Assembly (NCBI GenBank): GCA_964537975.1
Contig: CAZIDP010000017.1
Location: 1 to 64,000, forward strand
DNA from: SCBR16-9 sp964537975
Lineage (GTDB): Bacteria > Hydrogenedentota > Hydrogenedentia > Hydrogenedentales > SCBR16-9
Direction: 5' to 3'
Length of the DNA stretch: 64,000 nt
The stretch's first letter is position 1. Each line of letters opens with the position of its first letter. Shown in pieces: positions 44,661 through 53,243 of the stretch. A model generated the notes under the pieces. The model was not told the DNA's origin, did not search any database, and was given only the letters and a program-made list of their open reading frames with translations. The translations under genes were made by a program, and so were the position numbers.

Positions 44661-45527
44661 ATGTTGAAGTTACGGGACACAGGAATAATCACAGCCCTGT
44701 CAGTCGGGGTATTGTTGAGCGGATGTGAAACCACCAACAGCCAAATGGAAACAACCGTATACGATATGCATCGACGTATCGTTCGGCAGGAACGTGATCT
44801 GAACGATGCAGTAACCAAATTGAATGAAACTACAGTCGATCTTTCCAGACGTGTTGAAGACAGCGATCTGCAAACACGCCGGGTTGCCTCCATGCAAGAA
44901 GAAATTCAGGTTAAACTTGACAATCTGGAACGATCATTGGATGGTTTCCGCAATACACTGTACCGTCATTTCAACTTGAGTGGTGCAGGAACTGGTACGA
45001 GGCCGTTATCACCCCCACCTGCATCAGGTGGTGATGTAACGATTGAGCCCCCCGCAATTGCTCCTGCTCAGCAAAGCACGGCGATGCCCAGCATGGTTGA
45101 TCCAGTAGAGCAAACCATTGCACCAACAGGTGCAGACGCAGGCACTCCTCGGGAAGATTATGCACGCGCACAATCCAGTTATGCCGGTGGTGATTATCAA
45201 ACCGCATTGCGACAGTTTGATGAATTCCTTCAAAGTTATCCCAATGCCGATGATGAAATGCGGGCCAATGCCCAGTTCTGGAAAGCCAAAAGTCTCTTGA
45301 ATGAGAACAATTACCGGGAAGCAATCCAGGAATTTGACAAGCTGCGTGGTCAGTTTGGCATGAGTACGAAAGTGCCTTTTGCCATACACAATCAAGCGGT
45401 GGCTTATTCTAGGATTGGGCAGAATGATGAAGCGATTCGATTAATGCAGTCGGTTATAGATGAATACCCCATCTCACCAGCAGCAGACCAGGCCCGGGCA
45501 GATATCCGCAGGCTTCAAGGCAATTAA
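44661..45527 (+). CDS. cpoB: Tol-Pal system TPR protein (CpoB/YbgF)
   Basis: A 288-residue envelope protein that coordinates Tol-Pal with septal peptidoglycan synthesis in known bacteria. The N-terminus carries a lipobox (LLSGC, Cys22), unlike E. coli CpoB, which is periplasmic. Residues about 30-110 are a heptad-rich coiled coil (MHRRIVRQERDLNDAVTKL). A Pro/Thr-rich linker leads to tetratricopeptide repeats from about residue 165 (YARAQSSYAGGDYQTALRQF, AKSLLNENNYREAIQEF). GAGG precedes the ATG. It follows pal and is ended by a strong terminator. Confidence 0.92.
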   Translation: MLKLRDTGIITALSVGVLLSGCETTNSQMETTVYDMHRRIVRQERDLNDAVTKLNETTVDLSRRVEDSDLQTRRVASMQEEIQVKLDNLERSLDGFRNTLYRHFNLSGAGTGTRPLSPPPASGGDVTIEPPAIAPAQQSTAMPSMVDPVEQTIAPTGADAGTPREDYARAQSSYAGGDYQTALRQFDEFLQSYPNADDEMRANAQFWKAKSLLNENNYREAIQEFDKLRGQFGMSTKVPFAIHNQAVAYSRIGQNDEAIRLMQSVIDEYPISPAADQARADIRRLQGN

Positions 45528-45601
45528 TCCGGTATATATTATTGGTAATTTATGTATTGTGTGCAACATAGCTTAGAAATAAAGAATGCCTCAATAAATT
45601 A

Positions 45602-45642
45602 AACGGTATGAGTCAAACACGTTGGCTCATACCGTTGTTTTG
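45602..45642 (+). terminator. Rho-independent terminator of pal-cpoB
   Basis: AACGGTATGAG (45602-45612) pairs with CTCATACCGTT (45626-45636), with an inner CAA/TTG pair, followed by GTTTTG. Confidence 0.9.
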
Positions 45643-45768
45643 TTGTATGTATCCTGAAAACATTTATCGTTTTACCTATCTTTTTTGTGTTTTCTATATC
45701 CTATTTTCCTATTGCAATTTATCCACACATTAATACTGTTCCGAAAATTAGAAATGGGAACCAAGCTT

Positions 45769-46788
45769 ATGACGAAGTACTACCTTGGCCTCGATGCAGG
45801 TGCCACAAAAACATACGCATTGGTGGGCAATGCTGATGGCGAGGTCATTGGTTTTGGCCGTGCAGGAGTTGGAAATTATGAAGCACTTGGAGTCGATGTT
45901 GCACGAACATCCATCAGCACTGCTGTCACAGGCGCTTTACAAGACGCCGATTTGTCACTCACAGATATAACCTGCATTGGGATGGGTGTTGCCGGAGCTG
46001 ACTTGCCAGAAGACTATACCATGCTGGAGCAAGAGATATTTATACCAATGTTCGCAAAAGTTCCCCGGGTTTTTAGAAATGATTCCATGGCTTGTTTCCG
46101 TGGTGGTACACGAAAACCATATGGAATCGTTATTGCCTGTGGTACTGGTTGTGTTTGTGCAGGTATCAATCCTGACGGCATAGAAACCCGCGTTGGAGGT
46201 ATAAATGAAACATTTGGTGATATTGTGAGTGGCACAACCATAGGTTTACGAAGCATTCAATCCGTATTTCAGGCACGTGATGGTGTTATCCCGCCAACAT
46301 TATTAACTGATTTAATCGTGTCACGGGCTGAATGTAAGGATGTCAATGAGTTGTTTCTACGAATGTATCGGAATGAATTATCACAAGAACAACTGGAGCC
46401 ACTGGCACCATTGGTATTTGAAGCAGCTCGAAATAGGGACACAGAAGCTTGTGACATACTCGAATGGGCAGGGCGCTTTTTGGGTAATGTCGTGTGTGCT
46501 GCTGCAAACCGATTGCATATGTCTGACAGTGCGTTTGATGTCGTCATGGCAGGGAGTGTTTTCAAGGGCGATAGTCCGTTACTCAAAGATGCCATGGCAT
46601 TATCTATCCACCGCCACTGCCCGGATGCGAAACTGGTTATGCCTTTGTATGAGCCGGTCGTTGGTGCACTCTTGCTTGCCATGGACTCGAAATGTACAAT
46701 GGACAATTCCTTTTACGAACGAATAAACACCTCTTTATCTCGGTTAAGTACACGTACCAAAATTGTGTTGAATATGGAGCAGTTATGA
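45769..46788 (+). CDS. BadF/BadG-type sugar kinase, N-acetylglucosamine kinase-like
   Basis: A 339-residue ATPase of the ASKHA fold. The phosphate-1 motif YLGLDAGATKTYALVG opens the protein. IGMGVAGADLPEDYT, FRNDSMACFRGGT, and ACGTGCVCAGINPDG with VGGINETFGDI follow, and VVMAGSVFKGDSPL is near the C-terminus. This pattern fits eukaryote-type GlcNAc kinases and bacterial relatives. The BadF/BadG label also covers reductase activators, but no 4Fe-4S Cys pair is evident. ATG 45769 aligns with the family start; ATG 45754 is possible. It overlaps the next gene by 4 bases and is near a UDP-sugar pyrophosphorylase, which supports an amino-sugar role. Confidence 0.82.
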   Translation: MTKYYLGLDAGATKTYALVGNADGEVIGFGRAGVGNYEALGVDVARTSISTAVTGALQDADLSLTDITCIGMGVAGADLPEDYTMLEQEIFIPMFAKVPRVFRNDSMACFRGGTRKPYGIVIACGTGCVCAGINPDGIETRVGGINETFGDIVSGTTIGLRSIQSVFQARDGVIPPTLLTDLIVSRAECKDVNELFLRMYRNELSQEQLEPLAPLVFEAARNRDTEACDILEWAGRFLGNVVCAAANRLHMSDSAFDVVMAGSVFKGDSPLLKDAMALSIHRHCPDAKLVMPLYEPVVGALLLAMDSKCTMDNSFYERINTSLSRLSTRTKIVLNMEQL

Positions 46789-47915
46789 GAATTCGAGCAA
46801 ATCAGATTGTGGGCATAATTATAATCGTTCTGATGCTCTTTGTGTTCGGTGTTTTGTTTCGCAATTTCGAGACAACCCCTTCACAGGACAATATCGCAGG
46901 TCAAATTCCTGGAATGGAGAACGATCCGGATCATCAGCCCAAAATCGAACTGGAAACAACCGAACTGGACCTCGGTGTTATTGACAATACTGAACTGACC
47001 CGTACCCAGGTTAAGGTATACAATCGGGGAAATGGGCCATTACGCATCACCAAGATACAAACCAGTTGCGCAGCCTGTACCTTGGGGGGGATTGATTCGG
47101 ATCGGTCAGTCATTCCACCTGGCGGGGAATCGCATATCGACATCATTGTAATACCGCAAGGGATTCCTGGATTCTACTCGGAAAAATACCTTACCGTAAT
47201 TTCAAACGATCCAGATCGTCCCATGGTGCGAATCAATGTAACCAAACGGGTTAAACCAGAGTTTGAAATTACACCAGAGTACCTTGATTTGGGACAAATC
47301 CAACGTGGTAGTGAAATGGTGCAAACAATACATTTTCGTCAATTACAAGAAGAAAGAATTGTCATACACCAACTTGACGGTGTCAGTGATCAGGGACAGA
47401 CTGATGCTGGAGGCTTACGGTTATCTCTTGAAGAGATACCGGAATCAGAATGGCAAGTACCTGGTAAGGCAGAATATAACATCCAGGTAATAGTAGAAGC
47501 AGATACCCCTCCGGGGCCATTTGAACGGCGTTTTATAATCAATTCAAATGTTAAGCGTTTGCCTCAATTTCCGTATTATATAAGCGGATTTGTTACTTCG
47601 CATTATCAGGTTACTCCTGCTCCCGGTCAACGCATGATGCTGTTTCAAGACGACGATGAAGCTACGATGGAGACTGGAACTGTCCGGGTCAGTGCTGATT
47701 TGCCCATTGATATAACAAGCCTCCAATACGACGAAGGTTTGCTCACGGTACTAATGTTACCCCGGGAAAATCCGAGATTGGCAGAAATGCAAGCTAATGC
47801 AGCACCCGGGTTGCCCCCCGGTAATCATGACACCTACATAACATTTAATGTGGTGTCAGGAGATGGCATGATACAGGAACGGGTAGCTGTACGTATTTAC
47901 GTACCCACACCATAA
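46785..47915 (+). CDS. Membrane-anchored DUF1573 protein
   Basis: A 376-residue protein with one N-terminal helix (IVGIIIIVLMLFVFGVLF, about residues 9-26), so it is anchored in the inner membrane with a periplasmic body. Two immunoglobulin-like DUF1573/ASH-type units follow: LDLGVIDNTELTRTQVKVYN with ITKIQTSCAACTLGG at about 65-105, and LDLGQIQRGSEMVQTIHFRQ near 165-185. The C-A-A-C pair stands where DUF1573 proteins usually have C-G-C. The ATG overlaps the preceding stop (ATGA), so it is coupled to the kinase gene, with GGAG upstream. Function unknown. Confidence 0.85.
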   Translation: MRIRANQIVGIIIIVLMLFVFGVLFRNFETTPSQDNIAGQIPGMENDPDHQPKIELETTELDLGVIDNTELTRTQVKVYNRGNGPLRITKIQTSCAACTLGGIDSDRSVIPPGGESHIDIIVIPQGIPGFYSEKYLTVISNDPDRPMVRINVTKRVKPEFEITPEYLDLGQIQRGSEMVQTIHFRQLQEERIVIHQLDGVSDQGQTDAGGLRLSLEEIPESEWQVPGKAEYNIQVIVEADTPPGPFERRFIINSNVKRLPQFPYYISGFVTSHYQVTPAPGQRMMLFQDDDEATMETGTVRVSADLPIDITSLQYDEGLLTVLMLPRENPRLAEMQANAAPGLPPGNHDTYITFNVVSGDGMIQERVAVRIYVPTP

Positions 47916-47966
47916 ATTTTGATGGAACAATTTAAATTTAAAGTAGAAAGTGAAAGTTAATATTAT

Positions 47967-49418
47967 ATGCCACAAACAGAAATTGAACTGCGCGCTTTGG
48001 CTGAATCGTATGGTCAGGAACATGTGTTCAGCTTTTGGGAACAACTTAATTCTGAAGGTAGAGCCAATCTCCTCGAAGCATTGGACGACATAGACTTCCC
48101 ACTTATGCAGCGCTTAATTAATGACTGGGTATTGAATGAACCAGAAGCGGAGCACTTTGCTGAAATCAAACCTGTGCCGGTGATATCCAAAGTTAATCCA
48201 TACCGTCCGGATTGCATAGAAGCTTTGGAAGCAGGGGAAGCAGCTTTGCGGGCAGGTGAAGTCGGACTCTTTCTGGTCGCTGGCGGTCAAGGTACTCGCT
48301 TGGGATTTGATGGACCCAAAGGGGCTTATCCCGTCGGCCCGGTAAGCGGTAGAAGCCTGTTTGCATTCCATGCAGAAAAAATTCATAACCTGCAAAATCG
48401 ATACGATTGCACCTTGCCTTGGTACATCATGGTCAGTGAGACCAATGGACTGGAAACTGAAACGTTTTTCCAAGAGCACCACTATTTCGGGCTTGATCCG
48501 CATCAGGTTCAATTTCTCAAGCAGCGCATGGTTCCATGTGTTGATGAAGCAGGCAAGTTCATGCTGGAATCACCTGACTGCTTGGCAAAAAATCCCAATG
48601 GTCATGGGGGTTGTATTCCTGCCATGGTGGAAAACGGTGTGATCAAAGATGCTTCAGAGCGTGGTGTGAAGTATTTATGTTATTTTCAGGTCGATAATTG
48701 GGCTGTGAAAGTTGCCGACCCCTATTTCCTCGGCTACCATGTTTTGGCCCAGGCACAAATGTCTTCAAAAAATCATCGTAAGCATGCACCTCGCGAGGCG
48801 GTTGGTGTGCATTGCCTGTGCGATGGTGAATACCGTGTAATAGAATACAGTGAACTGGATATATACCCCCAACTGCTGGATACCGATCCGGCAGGAAACG
48901 TCATTTATTATGCAGGAAATCCCGCGATTCACATCTTGTCAACAAAGTTTGTAGAAGATACTTTTAACCGATTTGACCAATTCCCCTGGCACCGTGCCCA
49001 CAAAAAGGTCCCTTTTATAAATTCCGAAGGCGAATTAATAGAACCGGCAACACCCAATGCCTATAAATTCGAAACCTTTGTGTTTGATGCTCTCCGTTTT
49101 ATCGACCACAAACCTGTCGCGCTGGAAATCGAACCTCCGGGCGAATACACGCCTATCAAATCATTTACCGGCGAAAACAGTGTTGAAGGTGCCTGGGAAA
49201 CCATGCGTGAATACTGGGCCACCTGGCTGGAAGCTGCTGGATACTCTGTACCGCGTGACATTGAAGGCAAGGTAGCTGTACGGATTGAGATTTCTCCCCA
49301 GTTTGCACTAGACCAAAAAGAATTTCTTGACAAGGCACATAATTTATCCTGGCCAATTTCAGGGGATATTGCTATTGACCAATATGGTAAATTTGTATTA
49401 CCTGATGCACCTGTGTGA
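47967..49418 (+). CDS. UDP-sugar pyrophosphorylase (UAP1/UGP family)
   Basis: A 483-residue nucleotidyltransferase that makes a UDP-sugar, most likely UDP-N-acetylhexosamine, from UTP and the sugar-1-phosphate. The pyrophosphorylase motif VAGGQGTRLGFDGPKGAYPV lies at about residues 95-114. Later blocks are PWYIMVSETNG, NPNGHGGCIPAMVENG and YFQVDNWAVKVADPYFLGYH. The family form is the eukaryotic-like UAP1 rather than GlmU. It follows the kinase and DUF1573 genes in the same direction, 51 bases away. Together with the sugar kinase it could feed GlcNAc into UDP-GlcNAc, by inference. Confidence 0.9.
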   Translation: MPQTEIELRALAESYGQEHVFSFWEQLNSEGRANLLEALDDIDFPLMQRLINDWVLNEPEAEHFAEIKPVPVISKVNPYRPDCIEALEAGEAALRAGEVGLFLVAGGQGTRLGFDGPKGAYPVGPVSGRSLFAFHAEKIHNLQNRYDCTLPWYIMVSETNGLETETFFQEHHYFGLDPHQVQFLKQRMVPCVDEAGKFMLESPDCLAKNPNGHGGCIPAMVENGVIKDASERGVKYLCYFQVDNWAVKVADPYFLGYHVLAQAQMSSKNHRKHAPREAVGVHCLCDGEYRVIEYSELDIYPQLLDTDPAGNVIYYAGNPAIHILSTKFVEDTFNRFDQFPWHRAHKKVPFINSEGELIEPATPNAYKFETFVFDALRFIDHKPVALEIEPPGEYTPIKSFTGENSVEGAWETMREYWATWLEAAGYSVPRDIEGKVAVRIEISPQFALDQKEFLDKAHNLSWPISGDIAIDQYGKFVLPDAPV

Positions 49419-50066
49419 TTCCTGGCTAAATACTTCTGCAAGCAACCAATGATTAATTCTGCAACACAATATAGTAGGTTATAGCAAACCAATGCGACAA
49501 TCATCAGAATAGCTTCAGTAGCACGAAAAGAATTCTCGTTGAATCCATCAAAGCCCAGTCCTTCGTATTCCTCGAACAGCGCCACTGCATACCGAGCTTG
49601 CCAGGCATAAGAAGTGTTAAACGAAAAAACGAAATGCAGCCCTGACCTGAAGATTTGCCCCCGAGGTATCCAAAAAATGTCCTGCGTAAATCATAAAAAA
49701 TAAATTGTGAATACCCTTTTTTCTGTGCTACTTTTTATAAGAATCGGTGTTATATCTATCAGGGACCCAAACTGGCACATACATCTTGTTCTGTAGTAAT
49801 TTCTCTGCTGTTTTTTTACATTATCTGGGATAAATTAATGAATTCATGCTTGGGCAAAACAGTTGAATTGCAACGAGGATTTGGTATATTGTAATAACAA
49901 TGGGAAATAGGTATATTTTAATACGCTCGAGCCCCTTTATGATAACCTGTAAAGATTTTCGAATGTTTTTTAATTTATTATCATATCTGCACTTTTGATA
50001 AACATTGGGGTCATTTTCAGGTTTGACATGAGGTAGCCAACAAAAGCAACCCAGGAGGGTAGCGCA
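49419..50066. other. Gene-poor debris region
   Basis: About 650 bases. The first part holds a minus-strand transposase remnant (49430-49680). The rest is A+T-rich sequence in which I see no gene, followed by a GspF stub at 50067. Confidence 0.6.
49430..49680 (-). pseudogene. Remnant of a DDE transposase C-terminus (IS1380-like)
   Basis: The minus-strand frame reads SYAWQARYAVALFEEYEG, then LGFDGFNENSFRATEAILM and IVALVCYNLLY. This resembles the C-terminal block of IS1380-type transposases (G-x-D-G-F-x4-F-x-A-T-E-A followed by Y-N-L). Nothing recognisable as the catalytic core precedes it, and the frame beyond runs into the UDP-sugar pyrophosphorylase gene. It is a decayed fragment with no clear inverted repeats. 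Family assignment is by eye and moderately uncertain. Confidence 0.5.
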
Positions 50067-50246
50067 GTGGCAGTTTTCGAGTATCGTGCCCAGTTAAACA
50101 AACAAAGGATGTCTGGAACTATCGTGGCAGAAGACCGTATTCGTGCCTTCGACAAATTGAAACGGCTTCGTTATGACAATATTCATCTAAGGCAAATTAA
50201 AGGTATAAGTGCTTTTATGCGACGATTTTCCGCTGACATAAAATAG
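50067..50246 (+). pseudogene. Truncated GspF/PilC-like N-terminus
   Basis: A 59-codon frame starts at GTG 50067 with GGAGGG 7 bases upstream. It reads AVFEYRAQLNKQRMSGTIVA with EDRIRAFDKLKRLRYD following, the classic start of the type II secretion/type IV pilus platform protein GspF (F-x-Y-x-A, G-x-I-x-A). It then reaches FMRRFSADIK, which matches the opening of the first T2SSF domain (F-x-R-Q-x), before TAG. The remaining roughly 340 residues are missing. The ribosome site is intact, so a short peptide could still be made, but it is most likely a decaying gene end. Confidence 0.65.
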
Positions 50247-50326
50247 CGCAGGTCGTATTGTCTGCCTCTGCACACGATCCTTGTTAAAACGGCATAATAG
50301 ATTGCCTTTATGCTGCCGCTTAGGTG

Positions 50327-51103
50327 TCAAGTCCGATCCCATCGAGTTCTTTTCGTTGCAAGAGCAATACTTAGCACATCAACCTCAATAGCGCCACCTC
50401 GAAGCAGTGCGGCGGCACATTCAGTGACTGTGCCGGAAGAGGTCACTACGTCATCGATTAGCAATATGTGTTTCTCGATGCATGTATCACCAATGACTGC
50501 GAAAGCACCACGCACATTGTCCCGTCGCTTGCGGCCTTTTAATGAACTCTGGGTGCGGGTAGGCCGGATGCGAGAGAGGGATTCGTCGAGCCGGGCATTA
50601 GTAAACAGGGGCAAAATACCTTCTGCCAGCAATCGTGATTGATTAAAACCCCGCATGCGTTCACGTACAGGATACAATGGTACGGGAACCAGCAAGTCGT
50701 ATCGTTCTGGTTCCATTTCGCGTTGCGCCCAGTCCAATACTTCTTCAACCAAAGGAGCGGCAAGGCGTAGCTTGCCATTAAATTTCATCAATCTGATTGC
50801 ACGACCAATAGCACCATCGTACAGGGCAGTACCGTATATTCTATGAATTTTCTTGTTAGGTTTATCACGACAGGTATTGCATGGAAAGTTATTCTGCGTG
50901 CCCAGCCCCACCATGGCCTCGTGCGGTTTGCCGCATCCGGTACAATAGGGCCGGGTAATACGCGGGCTTTGCTCCCAACATGTGGGGCAAAAATAGCCAT
51001 TGTCCTCTGTCAACAACCGTTCACCACATTCCTGGCAATAAATCGGAAAAAACAGGTTTTTGAACGCCAAAAGCCAATCTGTACGTAATGATTCGATGCT
51101 CAA
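50327..51103 (-). CDS. comF: ComF family protein
   Basis: A 258-residue protein of the ComF/GntX family, linked to uptake and processing of transforming DNA in naturally competent bacteria. Residues about 20-85 carry two zinc-ribbon Cys sets (YCQECGERL, YFCPTCWEQS, YCTGCGKPH, FPCNTCRDK). The phosphoribosyltransferase domain follows, with LLVPVPLYPVRERMRGFNQS and the PRPP-binding KHILLIDDVVTSSGTVTECA. The start is TTG 51103, with GGAT upstream. It lies downstream of the sigma/anti-sigma pair on the same strand, 84 bases away. Confidence 0.92.
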   Translation of the reverse strand: MSIESLRTDWLLAFKNLFFPIYCQECGERLLTEDNGYFCPTCWEQSPRITRPYCTGCGKPHEAMVGLGTQNNFPCNTCRDKPNKKIHRIYGTALYDGAIGRAIRLMKFNGKLRLAAPLVEEVLDWAQREMEPERYDLLVPVPLYPVRERMRGFNQSRLLAEGILPLFTNARLDESLSRIRPTRTQSSLKGRKRRDNVRGAFAVIGDTCIEKHILLIDDVVTSSGTVTECAAALLRGGAIEVDVLSIALATKRTRWDRT

Positions 51104-51187
51104 ACTAATATCCAGTATTTATGGGCAACACTAAAAAATCAGAACCAACTTTCCGGCATCTCCTGGTGATCAATCCGATCTGATTCA

Positions 51188-52294
51188 CTAATCAGATTGA
51201 ACAGACAGAATATCAGCAACTTCCGGCAATATAGGAAAATCATCGCCCCACAACATTGAACTGACGTGCCCATCCATGTATAGGGCATCATAGCGGCGTG
51301 GAAATCTTCGATTATCCGGTTGCTGCAAGGTCTCAAACATCACCACAATATTGCTCATGACGTTACTTGAGGCACCTGGGTTGTTGATGTCAGTGATATA
51401 AAATCTTTCCACACCCTCACGCAGCCGTGGGATGAACACATCGTTCTGCCGAAAATCACTGTCCAGGTCCTGCAAGGCAGATTCATCCAACTGAGCATCT
51501 GAATCCCTGATGTCTACCTGGCTCATACGGAACCGTTCTTCTGCCAAAAGGGCCAATTGTTCCGGGTTGTTCGTGTGCCATCCGGTGTAGGTATAGCTTT
51601 TGGCGAAGATGCGTGCACCTGCTTCCCAGTCACGTGGTTCTTGAGTTAGTGCAGCTTCCAATTCTTTAACCAAAGTCGGGGCATCGGTTCGCTTTGGATT
51701 GACCATCAGTGACACATCGTTGACATAATACGGATACAGCACCTGTAAATCAGGTGCCCACACGCCATCATACGGTGCCACAGGCGGAAACTTACCCCGG
51801 TTTTCTCCGCTGTACAATTTCATGATGAGTCCCCACTGCTTCAGGTGGTTGTGCGTACTACCACGTGAAAACAAGCTTGACTCCATGGAAATAATCGGTT
51901 GCCAGGCCATCCATCCGGGATAGCGTTCCTGAAGTACCAGACCGATAACAATACTGCCTGAAACCAGCAGGAGAAGACATGCGGTTGCGAGCATGGGCCA
52001 CCAGCGCCAGAACGATAGTCGATTTACATTATCTGCTTTGTCAATACGTGCTTGATTATGAAGCTGGCATTCGGTTGCAACACGTTCCATAGTACGTTCA
52101 ACCAGCATTTCAGGCAAAACAATCTCTGGCAAACTATCCAGTAAAGATATAAGATTTTTCTCCTGTTCCAAGGCATCACGGCACTGTGCGCAGGTATCCA
52201 GATGCGAGGCCACAAGCTGAAATCGTTTATCTGGCAACGTTTTCAATACATATCCGCGCAGATAAGAAGTATATTTTTTGCAACTATCATTCAT
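51188..52294 (-). CDS. Anti-sigma factor fused to a pseudopilin-like external domain
   Basis: A 368-residue membrane protein with three parts. Residues 1-60 are a zinc-binding anti-sigma domain (His31-x3-Cys35-x2-Cys38 in SHLDTCAQC). One membrane helix follows at about 99-122 (MLATACLLLLVSGSIVIGLV). Residues 148-368 are the body of a pseudopilin, with HNHLKQWGLIMKLYSGENRG, IPRLREGVERFYITDINNPG and YDALYMDGHVSSMLWG, all matching the pseudopilins at 6583 and 12019. The prepilin helix is replaced by the anti-sigma part. The gene starts 2 bases after the ECF sigma stop codon, the usual sigma/anti-sigma order, so it should hold that sigma factor at the membrane until a signal reaches the outer domain. 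Confidence 0.9.
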   Translation of the reverse strand: MNDSCKKYTSYLRGYVLKTLPDKRFQLVASHLDTCAQCRDALEQEKNLISLLDSLPEIVLPEMLVERTMERVATECQLHNQARIDKADNVNRLSFWRWWPMLATACLLLLVSGSIVIGLVLQERYPGWMAWQPIISMESSLFSRGSTHNHLKQWGLIMKLYSGENRGKFPPVAPYDGVWAPDLQVLYPYYVNDVSLMVNPKRTDAPTLVKELEAALTQEPRDWEAGARIFAKSYTYTGWHTNNPEQLALLAEERFRMSQVDIRDSDAQLDESALQDLDSDFRQNDVFIPRLREGVERFYITDINNPGASSNVMSNIVVMFETLQQPDNRRFPRRYDALYMDGHVSSMLWGDDFPILPEVADILSVQSD

Positions 52295-52296
52295 AA

Positions 52297-52917
52297 TTAT
52301 GATTTTGTACTCTTTTCCATCCGAGTCAACAAAAAATTTACCGCGTTGTGCATACGAGATTTTACAGTACCTTCCGGTATATGTAACGTGAGGGCGATAT
52401 CCCGATAACTCATGTCATGATACCGTGCCATCAGAAAAACAGCGCGCTGTTTCTCAGGCAAATCCATCAATGCCTGTTCCAGTTGTGCTGCAGTTTCATG
52501 CGCGATGGCCAGCTCCGCTGGAGATGGTGTATTTGCTTCGACCCGTTCCAAGGAGTCTGCTTGTTCATCATTTATACCAGACATCCAGGAAACTTCTTGG
52601 GGACGACGATTGCGCTTGCGAAAATGATCCCGGCACCGGTTGGTGGCGATTCCATACAACCAGGGACGAAATGGCATATCCGACCGATATTGTTTCAAGT
52701 TCTTGTATACTTGAATAAACGTTTCCTGAAACAAGTCTTCCGCGTCCGCACGATTGGAAACCATCCGGCAGATATAACCAAACAATGATCCTTTGTATCG
52801 TTGCATCAGTTCACCAAAAGCGTTCATGTCATTCGCAACAGCCCTTTGCGCCAATGTTTCATCGGCACATGATTCATACTGACGATTACATGCTTTATAC
52901 GCTCCGGAAGCGTCCAA
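52297..52917 (-). CDS. ECF RNA polymerase sigma factor
   Basis: A sigma-70 family factor of about 206 residues with regions 2 and 4 only. Region 2 has YKGSLFGYICRMVSNRADAE with DLFQETFIQVYKNL, then FRPWLYGIATNRCRDHFRKR. Region 4 has LPEKQRAVFLMARYHDMSYR with DIALTLHIPEGTVKSRMHNA. Start TTG 52917 is the only one giving a complete region 2; an internal TTG in DETLAQ is also possible. It is followed at once by its membrane anti-sigma partner. Target genes are unknown; pseudopilin genes are an attractive guess, but no shared promoter was found. Confidence 0.94.
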   Translation of the reverse strand: MDASGAYKACNRQYESCADETLAQRAVANDMNAFGELMQRYKGSLFGYICRMVSNRADAEDLFQETFIQVYKNLKQYRSDMPFRPWLYGIATNRCRDHFRKRNRRPQEVSWMSGINDEQADSLERVEANTPSPAELAIAHETAAQLEQALMDLPEKQRAVFLMARYHDMSYRDIALTLHIPEGTVKSRMHNAVNFLLTRMEKSTKS

Positions 52918-53243
52918 GGTTCAAAATATTCCTTTACCGTTGCTTTGTATACAATACCCCAAAGCTCAAGATTTCTCCCCACAAAGAGATGGTAATGTCA
53001 AGCCTGCTGGTAACGCAAATTGTTATTGGCTTCTGGTTGCTGAATAAAATACCCACTCAAGATAGCGATAAGACAAAAAATTCTCCCCTTGACAGACATC
53101 AGGAGTGAACTTTTTATATAATGAATTACATATCTGAAGATTGAAATAGGCAAGTTGCTTTTACGTCCTATCCTCTATATACTAAATACATCATTGTGAT
53201 ATTAAACAAGTAATGTATATTATATTAATTGAAAGGTTGAAAC
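52918..53243. other. Intergenic between sigma factor and HEPN gene
   Basis: About 325 bases between divergent genes. A weak promoter (TTGTGA, 16 bases, TATATT) can be placed just before the HEPN start. A 37-codon frame at 52997 with a hydrophobic stretch is not convincing. No ECF-type promoter for the sigma gene was recognised. Confidence 0.5.

Noticed and set aside
49061..49430. Minus-strand frame opposite the 3' end of the UDP-sugar pyrophosphorylase
   Set aside because: Continuation of the transposase remnant frame into a well-supported gene; its translation there shows no transposase similarity.
52997..53108. Small hydrophobic 37-codon frame upstream of the HEPN gene
   Set aside because: Weak ribosome site, no conserved pattern, and it lies in an A+T-rich intergenic stretch; chance is more likely.
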